From Lachnospiraceae bacterium (GTDB lineage: Bacteria > Bacillota > Clostridia > Lachnospirales > Lachnospiraceae): a DNA stretch of 45,832 bases. Under the pieces are notes generated by a model that did no database searches, was not told where the DNA came from, and was given only the letters and a program-made list of their open reading frames with translations. This document shows, piece after piece, positions 18,389 to 25,795 of the stretch. The stretch lies in assembly GCA_017467805.1 (NCBI GenBank), contig JAFUKJ010000112.1, positions 1 to 45,832 on the forward strand. The letters are read 5' to 3'. The translations under genes and the position numbers were made by a program. How positions within the stretch are numbered: position 1 is the stretch's first letter; each line of letters starts with the position of its first letter.

Positions 18389-19339
18389 ATGAAGATTATT
18401 AACAACACGACAGAATTTTATATAGAGGAAGAAACTGCGGTTGCGATTGGTAAGTTTGATGGATTTCATAGAGGCCATCAGAAGCTTTTGAAGATTATTC
18501 AGGAGCAGAAGGAAAAGGGACTTGCAACAGTGGTATTTACATTTGTACCTTCCCCAACGGCATTTTTTAGTAAGGAAGTGTTGCGAGATTTAACAACAGT
18601 TGAGGAAAAGAGAAGAATCTTTGAAGCAGCGGGTGTTGATTATTTGATAGAGTATCCATTTTATCAGGAGACTGCAGATATGGAGCCTGAGACCTATATT
18701 AAGGAAGTACTGGTGGACAAGCTTCATGCAAGGTGTATTGTGGCTGGAGATGATTTGTCCTATGGCAAGAGAGGGGCAGGAGATGATAAGCTTCTCAAGG
18801 AGAAAGCCTTGGAATATGGCTATGATGTAATTATCATCGAGAAGGTTCTTTATGAGGGACGTGAGGTCAGTTCAACCTATGTAAGAGATGAGGTAAAGCA
18901 GGGCAATATGGAGCTTGTGCATAATTTACTTGGGATGCCTTATCATGTAGGCGGGAAGATTATTCATGGCAGAAAGCTCGGAAGAACAATTGGTATGCCG
19001 ACAGTGAACCTGGAGCCTCCACAGGAGAAGCTTTTACCGCCTAAGGGAGTTTACTATTCCTATGCGGTGTTACAGGGAAAGCGATATTCGGCTATAACGA
19101 ATATTGGAACGAAGCCTACGGTGGATGCTAATAAGGTCATGGGTGTGGAGACATATATCTATGATTTTGATGATAATGTATATGGAGAAGAGCTTGAGGT
19201 TTATTTATTAAGCTATAAGAGAGCAGAAATGCGTTTTGATAGTGTAGAATTACTAAAGGAACAGATGGCAAAAGATATACAGGATGGTAAAAATTACCAT
19301 AGTTATGTTAACAAATGTTGCCAAAATGGGCAGTGTTGA
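18389..19339 (+). CDS. ribF: Bifunctional riboflavin kinase/FMN adenylyltransferase
   Basis: RibF makes FMN and FAD from riboflavin. The N-terminal adenylyltransferase domain (about 1-180) has GKFDGFHRGHQ (HxGH-type nucleotide-binding motif) and SSTYVRDEVKQG. The C-terminal kinase domain (about 185-310) has GRTIGMPTVNL and GVYYSYAVL. The length of 316 is typical. It ends the rimP-ribF gene string; the next gene's -35 box overlaps its stop codon and no terminator separates them. Confidence 0.96.
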   Translation: MKIINNTTEFYIEEETAVAIGKFDGFHRGHQKLLKIIQEQKEKGLATVVFTFVPSPTAFFSKEVLRDLTTVEEKRRIFEAAGVDYLIEYPFYQETADMEPETYIKEVLVDKLHARCIVAGDDLSYGKRGAGDDKLLKEKALEYGYDVIIIEKVLYEGREVSSTYVRDEVKQGNMELVHNLLGMPYHVGGKIIHGRKLGRTIGMPTVNLEPPQEKLLPPKGVYYSYAVLQGKRYSAITNIGTKPTVDANKVMGVETYIYDFDDNVYGEELEVYLLSYKRAEMRFDSVELLKEQMAKDIQDGKNYHSYVNKCCQNGQC

Positions 19340-19385
19340 CATAAAAAGTAAATAATGATATAATTTTTTTGTAACATTTTGTAAT
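19336..19385 (+). promoter_or_regulatory. Consensus sigma-A promoter with a WalR-like repeat
   Basis: TTGACA (19336-19341), a 17-bp spacer and TATAAT (19359-19364), with TGA forming an extended -10. Every consensus base is present. The -35 overlaps the ribF stop codon. TGTAAC (19370-19375) and TGTAAT (19380-19385) follow in direct repeat, 10 bp apart. The WalR consensus in Firmicutes is two TGTWAH hexamers with a 5-nt gap; here the gap is 4, so the operator assignment is tentative. WalR typically controls cell-wall hydrolases such as the gene downstream. Confidence 0.7.
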
Positions 19386-19425
19386 AATGACGTAATGAAA
19401 AAAGTTAATGGGAGTTACAAGGGTA

Positions 19426-20589
19426 ATGAAAAGAAGATCATGCGTGCGAATACTGATGCTTATCAGTATTTCAACTATGCTGTCCTGTAATGTAGCATAT
19501 GCTAATGGGACGACACAGAACGCATCCTCGAAGGAAGTACAGGATACGCAATTACAAAAGACTACAAAGAAAGACACTGAAGAGAATAGATTGTTTGCAG
19601 GAGTTGCCTGGGTGCTTGAGGATGCAGTACATGGAGAGGAGTCCATGACAGTCATAACAGGTGCAACAGAAGCGACAGATGGAGAACAGACTAGATTAGT
19701 AACTGTTGAAGAAACAAAGGTTGAAGGAACGGAACAACAAAAGAAATATTGGGGTTATACGAATTTGGGTATTGCGAATGTGAGCAATAACCTGAATATT
19801 CGTGAAACACCATCCGAGAAGGGCAAGCTGGTAGGTAAGCTGACGAAGGATGCCGCTTGTGAGATTTTATCGGTAGAAGATGGCTGGGCACATATCAAGT
19901 CTGGCAAGGTGGAGGGCTATTGTAGCACAGAATTTCTCTTTATGGGAGAGGACGCGATTGCCAAAGGGCATGAGGTGGCTTCCATGATAGCGATTGTTAA
20001 CACACAGACGCTGAAGGTTAGAGAAGAACCGAATACGGATTGTGCAGTCATTACACTGATTCCAGAGGGCGAGGAGCTTGATGTTGTGGAAGTCATGGAG
20101 AATGGCTGGGTTAAGTTCATGCTCGATGATGAAGAAGCTTATGTCTGCGGAGATTATGTAGATATTGAAGAAAGATTGAAGAAGGCAACATCATTAACTG
20201 AGCTGATGTATGGTCAGGGTGTATCAGATGTGCGTGTAGAGCTGGTACAGTATGCGAAGCAGTTCCTTGGTAATCCGTATGTATGGGGCGGTACAAGCCT
20301 TACGAATGGTGTTGACTGTTCTGGCTTTACGATGCAGGTTTATAAGAAGTTTGGAATTTCCTTACCACATTATTCTGTATCACAGTCTAAGATAGGAACA
20401 AAGATTTCGCTTTCAGAGGCAAAGCCTGGTGACTTGGTCTTCTATGCGAAGAATGGAACGATTAATCATGTTGCTATTTATATAGGAAATGGACAGGTTA
20501 TTCATGCATCGAATCCGAAGTCGGGTATTAAGATTTCGAGTGCAAGCTATCGAACACCTGCGGTTGTTAGAAGATTATTGAATGATTAA
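19426..20589 (+). CDS. Secreted SH3-SH3-NlpC/P60 peptidoglycan hydrolase
   Basis: From the ATG at 19426 the protein has 387 residues and starts with a signal peptide (MKRRSC, then a hydrophobic core, cleavage expected near AYA-NG). An upstream in-frame ATG at 19408 lacks a ribosome binding site. Two bacterial SH3 domains (about 110-170 and 180-240) precede a C-terminal NlpC/P60 domain (about 265-387) with catalytic Cys in DCSGF and His in NHVAIYIG. Such enzymes cleave the D-Glu-diamino acid bond of stem peptides during growth or separation. It has its own strong promoter and no operon partner. Confidence 0.92.
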   Translation: MKRRSCVRILMLISISTMLSCNVAYANGTTQNASSKEVQDTQLQKTTKKDTEENRLFAGVAWVLEDAVHGEESMTVITGATEATDGEQTRLVTVEETKVEGTEQQKKYWGYTNLGIANVSNNLNIRETPSEKGKLVGKLTKDAACEILSVEDGWAHIKSGKVEGYCSTEFLFMGEDAIAKGHEVASMIAIVNTQTLKVREEPNTDCAVITLIPEGEELDVVEVMENGWVKFMLDDEEAYVCGDYVDIEERLKKATSLTELMYGQGVSDVRVELVQYAKQFLGNPYVWGGTSLTNGVDCSGFTMQVYKKFGISLPHYSVSQSKIGTKISLSEAKPGDLVFYAKNGTINHVAIYIGNGQVIHASNPKSGIKISSASYRTPAVVRRLLND

Positions 20590-20612
20590 ACTAATCAAAA
20601 TTAAAATTGTTA

Positions 20613-20641
20613 TTGCATGAACAAGTTTTGTGTGATAAAAT
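20613..20641 (+). promoter_or_regulatory. Promoter of rpsO
   Basis: TTGCAT (20613-20618), a 17-bp spacer and TAAAAT (20636-20641) with TGA just upstream (extended -10). Transcription should start near 20648. Confidence 0.65.
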
Positions 20642-20644
20642 ACA

Positions 20645-20700
20645 TGAGTATGGCATGAAGTATGCCGTAGCCGATACTCAGTGTCGGGACACTCCGACCC
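20645..20700 (+). promoter_or_regulatory. Structured rpsO leader (candidate S15 autoregulatory site)
   Basis: TGAGTAT (20645-20651) pairs with ATACTCA (20674-20680) and encloses GGCAT-GAAGT-ATGCC. A second hairpin GTCGG-GACACT-CCGAC (20683-20698) follows directly. S15 leaders of several bacteria fold into a few adjacent stems that mimic the 16S rRNA site, so autogenous control by S15 is plausible. I cannot match it to a specific published structural class. Part of the left outer arm precedes the predicted start site. Confidence 0.5.
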
Positions 20701-20749
20701 AAGCTTAGTATCTGGCGTTTATAGTTTATTATTTAAGGAGGATATCAAG

Positions 20750-21016
20750 ATGATTTCTAAGGAAAAGAAGCAGGCGATTATCGCTGAGTATGCAAGAACA
20801 CCTGGCGATACAGGTTCACCAGAGGTACAGGTAGCTGTATTAACAGCAAGAATCCAGGAGTTAACTGAGCATTTAAAGAGCAACCAGAAGGATCATCATT
20901 CAAGACGTGGTCTTCTTAAGATGGTAGGTCAGAGACGTGGTTTACTTGATTATTTAAAGAAGACAGATATCGAAAGATATCGTGCTTTGATTGAGAAGCT
21001 TGGAATTAGAAAGTAA
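20750..21016 (+). CDS. rpsO: 30S ribosomal protein S15
   Basis: S15 binds 16S rRNA early in 30S assembly. The 88-residue protein has the universal length and motifs: [38 protein letters not shown]. The ATG follows AAGGAGG by 9 nt. It is followed by a strong terminator and then pnp, the conserved rpsO-pnp order. The frame is open further upstream but no ribosome binding site supports a longer form. Confidence 0.98.
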   Translation: MISKEKKQAIIAEYARTPGDTGSPEVQVAVLTARIQELTEHLKSNQKDHHSRRGLLKMVGQRRGLLDYLKKTDIERYRALIEKLGIRK

Positions 21017-21025
21017 TTCAAAAAC

Positions 21026-21054
21026 AAAGGGCGGAAGTATTTTTCCGCCCTTTA
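21026..21054 (+). terminator. Terminator between rpsO and pnp
   Basis: A perfect 11-bp stem AAAGGGCGGAA / TTCCGCCCTTT (21026-21036 / 21043-21053) has a 6-nt loop and almost no U tract beyond the arm. It could act as a partial terminator or as a 3'-end stabiliser for rpsO mRNA. No promoter is visible between it and pnp, so pnp expression must depend on read-through or an unrecognised promoter. Confidence 0.75.
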
Positions 21055-21180
21055 TGTACACAAATGCCTAAGGAAAATGCAGCTACGCTGCGGCATTTGG
21101 TACAACAAGTAGGCTTAAGTCTACTTGATTTACGAGCACAAACGCATAACGGAGAGACATGTGTAGGAGATTGCTTCGAG
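21055..21180 (+). ncRNA. Conserved structured RNA motif, copy B (pnp leader)
   Basis: Stem 1 is TGTAC (21055-21059), bulged A60, CAAATGCC (21061-21068) paired with GGCATTTG (21092-21099) and GTACA (21100-21104). The one-sided internal loop TAAGGAAAAT (21069-21078) is 10 nt, as in copy A. The inner hairpin is GCAGC-TAC-GCTGC (21079-21091). Hairpin 2 is CAAGTAGGC-TTAA-GTCTACTTG (21106-21127), then ATTT. A third segment holds GATTGCT (21169-21175), which is also in hairpin 3 of copy A. Paired substitutions relative to copy A support the fold. Confidence 0.8.
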
Positions 21181-21258
21181 ACCACTGAAAAGCGTAGGCG
21201 CGCCCTGCATTTTTCAGTAGTTTCGGCTTCTTCTACAAACATCATGAATGCGCATATG
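21177..21258 (+). promoter_or_regulatory. Further stem structures in the pnp leader
   Basis: A long imperfect stem pairs 21177-21191 with 21211-21225 (one G-U, one mismatch), with a loop containing the palindrome GGCGCGCC (21197-21204). A perfect 14-bp palindrome TGCGCATATGCGCA follows near 21245-21258. In enterobacteria PNPase controls its own mRNA through a leader stem cut by RNase III; this leader could serve a similar purpose. That is analogy, not homology. Confidence 0.5.
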
Positions 21259-21298
21259 CGCAATCAACTAGTTTAATAGAAGAAAGGAAGGTTTAAAC

Positions 21299-23425
21299 AT
21301 GTACAACGGAACTTTTAGTGAGAAAAAAGACAAACAGTTTAAGACATTTAGCATGGAGTTAGGCGGACGTACACTTTCAGTAGATATCGGAAGAGTGTCT
21401 GCACAGGCAAATGGTGCTGCATTTATGCATTATGGTGATACAACAGTATTATCTACAGCTACAGCATCTGACAAGCCAAGAGATGGGATTGATTTCTTCC
21501 CATTATCAGTAGAATATGAAGAGAAGTTATACGCAGTAGGTAAGATTCCTGGCGGTTTCAATAAGAGAGAGGGTAAGGCAAGTGAGAATGCAATCCTTAC
21601 AAGCCGTGTTATCGACAGACCAATGCGTCCATTATTCCCTAAGGATTACAGAAACGATGTTACATTGAATAATATGGTAATGTCAGTTGACCCTGAGTGC
21701 CGTCCTGAGTTAGTAGCTATGCTTGGTTCAGCTATCGCAACAAGTATTTCAGACATCCCATTTAATGGTCCATGTGCTACTACACAGTTAGGTATGGTGA
21801 ACGGTGAGTTCATCGTTAACCCTAATCAGGAGCAGTGGAAGAACGGTGACTTACAGTTAACAGTTGCTTCTACAAGCACAAAGGTTATCATGATTGAGGC
21901 TGGTGCAAACGAGATTCCTGAGGATAAGATGATTGAGGCTATTTACAAGTGCCATGAGATTAACCAGACTATTATCGAGTTTATTAATAAGATGGTAGCA
22001 GAGGTTGGTAAGGCTAAGCATGAGTATACAAGCTGTGCTATTCCAGAGGAAATGTTTGCTAAGATGAAGGAAATTGTAACTCCTGCTGAGATGGAAGTTG
22101 CAGTATTCACAGATGAGAAGCAGGTTCGTGAAGAGAACATGAAGAAGGTTACAGAGAAGCTTGAAGAGGCTTTTGCTGATAACGAGGAGTGGATGGCAGT
22201 TCTTGGAGAGGCTATCTACCAGTATGAGAAGAAGACAGTTCGTAAGATGATTTTGAAGGACCAGAAGCGTCCAGATGGTCGTCAGATGACACAGATTAGA
22301 CCTTTATTTGCTGAGGTTGATGTTGTTCCTAGAGTTCATGGTTCGGCTATGTTCACAAGAGGACAGACACAGATTTGTAACGTAGTTACATTAGCTCCTC
22401 TTTCAGAGGCTCAGAAGGTTGATGGTCTTGATGAGAACGAGACAACTAAGAGATATATGCACCACTATAACTTCACTTCATACTCTGTAGGTGAGACAAA
22501 GCCTTCAAGAGGACCAGGACGTAGAGAGATTGGACATGGTGCATTAGCTGAGAAGGCATTGGTAGCAGTATTACCTTCAGAGGCTGATTTCCCATATGCT
22601 ATCAGAAGCGTATCTGAGACATTTGAGTCTAACGGTTCAACATCTATGGCTTCTACATGTTCATCTTGTATGGCATTGATGGCTGCAGGTGTTCCTATTA
22701 AGAGAATGGTAGCAGGTATTTCATGTGGTCTTGTTACAGGCGAGGCTGATGAGGATTTCGTATTATTAACAGATATTCAGGGACTTGAGGACTTCTTCGG
22801 AGATATGGACTTCAAGGTAACTGGTACAACAGAGGGTATCACAGCTATTCAGATGGATATCAAGATTAACGGTTTAACAAGAGAAATCGTTGAGGGTGCT
22901 ATTAGAAGATGTCGTGATGCAAGATTATATATTATGGATAACTGCATGAAGCCAGCTATCGCTGAGCCAAGAGCAGAGGTTGGAGAGTATGCTCCTAAGA
23001 TTATCCAGATTCAGATTGACCCTGAGAAGATTGGTGATGTTGTTGGTCAGAGAGGTAAGACTATCAACGCTATCATCGACCAGACAGGCGTTAAGATTGA
23101 TATCACAGATGATGGTGCTGTAAGCGTATGCGGTACAGACCAGAAGATGATGGATAAGGCTGTTGAGATGATTAAGATTATCACAACAGAGTTTGAAGAG
23201 GGACAGGTATTCAAGGGTAAGGTTATCAGCATCAAAGAGTTCGGTGCATTCCTTGAGTTTGCTCCTGGTAAGGAAGGTATGGTTCATATTTCTAAGATTT
23301 CTAAGGAAAGAATCAACCATGTAGAGGATGTTCTTACATTAGGCGACGTTGTTACAGTTGTTTGCTTAGGTAAGGATAAGATGGGACGTATCAGCTTCTC
23401 TATGAAGGATGTAGCTGAGGCGTAA
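21299..23425 (+). CDS. pnp: Polyribonucleotide nucleotidyltransferase (PNPase)
   Basis: PNPase is the phosphorolytic 3'-5' exoribonuclease of mRNA decay. The 708-residue chain has the full domain set: RNase PH domain 1 (about 10-215), the helical linker, RNase PH domain 2 (about 315-545, with KRPDGRQ, RGQTQ and GPGRREIGHGALAEKAL), KH (IGDVVGQRGKTINAII, about 575-635) and S1 (about 640-705). A GAAAGGAAGG site precedes the ATG. It is preceded by an unusual leader of about 240 nt and followed by two terminators. Confidence 0.98.
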   Translation: MYNGTFSEKKDKQFKTFSMELGGRTLSVDIGRVSAQANGAAFMHYGDTTVLSTATASDKPRDGIDFFPLSVEYEEKLYAVGKIPGGFNKREGKASENAILTSRVIDRPMRPLFPKDYRNDVTLNNMVMSVDPECRPELVAMLGSAIATSISDIPFNGPCATTQLGMVNGEFIVNPNQEQWKNGDLQLTVASTSTKVIMIEAGANEIPEDKMIEAIYKCHEINQTIIEFINKMVAEVGKAKHEYTSCAIPEEMFAKMKEIVTPAEMEVAVFTDEKQVREENMKKVTEKLEEAFADNEEWMAVLGEAIYQYEKKTVRKMILKDQKRPDGRQMTQIRPLFAEVDVVPRVHGSAMFTRGQTQICNVVTLAPLSEAQKVDGLDENETTKRYMHHYNFTSYSVGETKPSRGPGRREIGHGALAEKALVAVLPSEADFPYAIRSVSETFESNGSTSMASTCSSCMALMAAGVPIKRMVAGISCGLVTGEADEDFVLLTDIQGLEDFFGDMDFKVTGTTEGITAIQMDIKINGLTREIVEGAIRRCRDARLYIMDNCMKPAIAEPRAEVGEYAPKIIQIQIDPEKIGDVVGQRGKTINAIIDQTGVKIDITDDGAVSVCGTDQKMMDKAVEMIKIITTEFEEGQVFKGKVISIKEFGAFLEFAPGKEGMVHISKISKERINHVEDVLTLGDVVTVVCLGKDKMGRISFSMKDVAEA

Positions 23426-23445
23426 TCGAATATTATAGCTTTGAG

Positions 23446-23475
23446 CGGCACACCTACGGTGTGCCGTTTAATTTT
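23446..23475 (+). terminator. First terminator after pnp
   Basis: CGGCACACC (23446-23454), loop TAC, GGTGTGCCG (23458-23466), followed by TTTAATTTT. Confidence 0.85.
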
Positions 23476-23479
23476 ATGA

Positions 23480-23506
23480 GACTTGCGAATAGCAGGTCTT
23501 TTTTTT
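23480..23506 (+). terminator. Second terminator after pnp
   Basis: GACTTGC (23480-23486) pairs with GCAGGTC (23492-23498, one G-U) around GAATA, followed by eight T residues. Together with the first it isolates the spoIIIA operon from pnp. Confidence 0.85.
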
Positions 23507-23616
23507 GTGGCTTGGACATATATTGAGATAAGGCTAACTAAAGAGTGAATCTGAATATCATGAAAGAGATATGATTGAGAAAGTGTGGCAACGAGAAAAG
23601 ATAGGAGGTTGGGAGA

Positions 23617-24591
23617 GTGATAAAGAGCATAGAGGCATTTTTTCCAGCGCGATTAAGAGAACCATGGAGACGATGTATGTTGGCATTTGACAAGCTGGAA
23701 GAGGTTCGAATACGTGTAATGCAGCCCGTATTAATCAAGTGGAATGGTTTGGAATATGGACTGACGTTAGAAGGAAAATTGCAAACTATAGATGAAATAA
23801 AAAATGGAACACCTGTTATTTATTCGGATAAGGATATAGACGACATCTTCCGCTACTTCTGCCATGACTCTATATATGCCTATGAAGAAGAGCGAAGAAA
23901 AGGTTTTATGACACTTGAAGGGGGACATAGAGTTGGACTTGCAGGGGAGATGGTATATACGGAGGGACAAGGCTACATATTGAAATATATTCGCTATATG
24001 AATATACGAGTGGCACATGAGATAAAAGGAATTGCAGAAGGGGTGCTGCCTTGGTTGTATGAGAAGAATGAAGTGTGTAACACCTTGATAGTATCGCCTC
24101 CTGGAATCGGGAAAACTACCCTATTAAGAGATACAATACGCCTGTTATCTAACGGAAAAGGCATGGAAAAAGGATGTGCAGTTGGAGTAATTGATGAGCG
24201 TAGTGAGATTGCAGCAGCCTATAGAGGAGGTGCTTCTATGGATTGCGGTTGTAGAACGGATGTAATCACGGGAGGAACGAAAAAAGAGGGAGTAAGAAGA
24301 TTATTGCGAACCTTTGCACCAAGGGTGATTGCGATGGATGAGATTGGACTTGCTGAGGATGCAGAGGCGATACGATACGCCAGCGTGAGCGGTTGTAGTG
24401 TAGTTGCTACAATTCATGCCAGCTCGTGGGAGGATTTGACATATAAAAAAGAAGTAAAACAATTGTTACAGGAGCATATATTTCAAAGAGTGTTAGTTTT
24501 ATCCAAAGATAAAGAAAGGGAACGTTGTGTACAGATTTTTGATGAAGGAGGGCAGGAGTTATGTGGTATCAGGCAATTGCGGGCAGTTTAG
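23617..24591 (+). CDS. spoIIIAA: Stage III sporulation protein AA (ATPase)
   Basis: SpoIIIAA is the secretion-type ATPase of the mother-cell channel complex that joins SpoIIQ of the forespore. It is 324 residues with Walker A in SPPGIGKTTLLRDT (about 160-175), Walker B in RVIAMDEIGL, and DERSEIAA between them. The start is a GTG after AGGAGG. It is the first of eight genes; the end overlaps spoIIIAB by 31 nt. I found no convincing sigma-E promoter in the 110 nt upstream. Confidence 0.95.
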   Translation: MIKSIEAFFPARLREPWRRCMLAFDKLEEVRIRVMQPVLIKWNGLEYGLTLEGKLQTIDEIKNGTPVIYSDKDIDDIFRYFCHDSIYAYEEERRKGFMTLEGGHRVGLAGEMVYTEGQGYILKYIRYMNIRVAHEIKGIAEGVLPWLYEKNEVCNTLIVSPPGIGKTTLLRDTIRLLSNGKGMEKGCAVGVIDERSEIAAAYRGGASMDCGCRTDVITGGTKKEGVRRLLRTFAPRVIAMDEIGLAEDAEAIRYASVSGCSVVATIHASSWEDLTYKKEVKQLLQEHIFQRVLVLSKDKERERCVQIFDEGGQELCGIRQLRAV

Positions 24592-25082
24592 TGATGGTGG
24601 GAGCATATGGATTCGGTATGGCAATGTGTCAGGATATGAGATGCCTTTTATACCATCTGAAAGAACAAAAACGTATGTTATTATATTTTGAAAGAGAAAC
24701 GGATTTTCTGCATCGCCCAATACAGGAAAGTTTTGATGCGATTGCAGAAAGGCTGTTGCCCCCATATCAGGAATTTGCTCTCGCGATTGTAAAGGGAATG
24801 AGACAGGGGGACGGAAGAAGCTTTCGGGAGATATGGCAACATGAGACCTCGAGATTGCAAGCCAGCCATCGATATCCGAGTGTGGCAATAAAATATTTGT
24901 ATCGTATAGGAGATGGAATTGGAAGTGAAGAGGATGAACTTCAGGTGGAACTATGCGTATTGCTACGAAAAGAGTTAGAGGAAGAAGTAGAACGATTAAA
25001 AGCAGAGAAGGCACAAAAGGGGCGAGTGATTCATACCATGAGTTTAGTCTGTGGCATATTATGTGTGGTGCTGTTCCTTTAA
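24561..25082 (+). CDS. spoIIIAB: Stage III sporulation protein AB
   Basis: SpoIIIAB is a membrane protein related to type II/IV secretion platform proteins. The 173 residues have an N-terminal hydrophobic segment, a helical cytoplasmic domain with several charged helices, and a C-terminal membrane segment, as usual. It overlaps spoIIIAA by 31 nt. Confidence 0.93.
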   Translation: MWYQAIAGSLVMVGAYGFGMAMCQDMRCLLYHLKEQKRMLLYFERETDFLHRPIQESFDAIAERLLPPYQEFALAIVKGMRQGDGRSFREIWQHETSRLQASHRYPSVAIKYLYRIGDGIGSEEDELQVELCVLLRKELEEEVERLKAEKAQKGRVIHTMSLVCGILCVVLFL

Positions 25083-25181
25083 TAAACGAGTTTGAGGTTG
25101 GAAAATGTATGAGGTGTAGTAAGACGCATAAATTGAGAACTTGTATTGGATGTACAGGTTGATGAAAGGTGCGGTTAAGAA

Positions 25182-25376
25182 ATGGAAGTAAATATTATTT
25201 TTAAAATAGCAGCAGTAGGAATCTTAATAACAATTTTAGGACAGGTATTGAAGCATAGCGGAAGAGATGAACATGCATTTCTAATCAGCTTAGCAGGACT
25301 GATACTTGTTCTTAGTTGGATTGTACCGTACATATATGACTTGTTTGACATGGTACAGGCATTGTTCCAGTTGTAA
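25182..25376 (+). CDS. spoIIIAC: Stage III sporulation protein AC
   Basis: A 64-residue protein with two membrane helices, typical for SpoIIIAC (KIAAVGILITILGQVLKHSG, then a second hydrophobic span). The 99-nt gap after spoIIIAB holds no other supported gene. It is an inner-membrane component of the mother-cell complex. Confidence 0.93.
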   Translation: MEVNIIFKIAAVGILITILGQVLKHSGRDEHAFLISLAGLILVLSWIVPYIYDLFDMVQALFQL

Positions 25377-25417
25377 TGAGAGGTGCTGAATAATAAAAGA
25401 AGGGAAAGGCTTTTTGT

Positions 25418-25795
25418 ATGATACAAGTTTGTGTAATGGTAGCGGCAGGCTTATTCGCAGCAATTATGTTGAAGAAGGACAGGCCAGAGTATTCTATGCT
25501 GGTTATTATTCTGGTGAGTCTGATGATTGCATTACAGATATTTGACATTATGGAAGAGTGCTTGAAAGAGGTGGAGGCATGGGGAAATCTGTTACAGAAT
25601 AATGTAAAGTATATAAAGCTTTTTCTGAAAATCATAGGAATCACTTATTTGTGTGATTTTACCTCTAATATGTGTAAGGATGCAGGATATTCATCTTTAA
25701 GCAATCATATTGAGCTTATGGGAAAGGTTATGATTATGCTGGCAGGGATGCCGATTATCAAAACAATGTTGGGTATGATACAGGAGATTATGTGA
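25418..25795 (+). CDS. spoIIIAD: Stage III sporulation protein AD
   Basis: 125 residues with about four membrane segments and the family motif YLCDFTSNMCKDAGYSSLSN. It is paralogous to SpoIIIAC in membrane topology. Its stop overlaps the spoIIIAE start. Confidence 0.93.
   Translation: MIQVCVMVAAGLFAAIMLKKDRPEYSMLVIILVSLMIALQIFDIMEECLKEVEAWGNLLQNNVKYIKLFLKIIGITYLCDFTSNMCKDAGYSSLSNHIELMGKVMIMLAGMPIIKTMLGMIQEIM

Noticed and set aside
23507-23616. Sigma-E promoter of the spoIIIA operon
   Set aside because: CATATATT at 23517 resembles the -10 but no acceptable -35 stands 14-15 bp upstream, so I did not list it.
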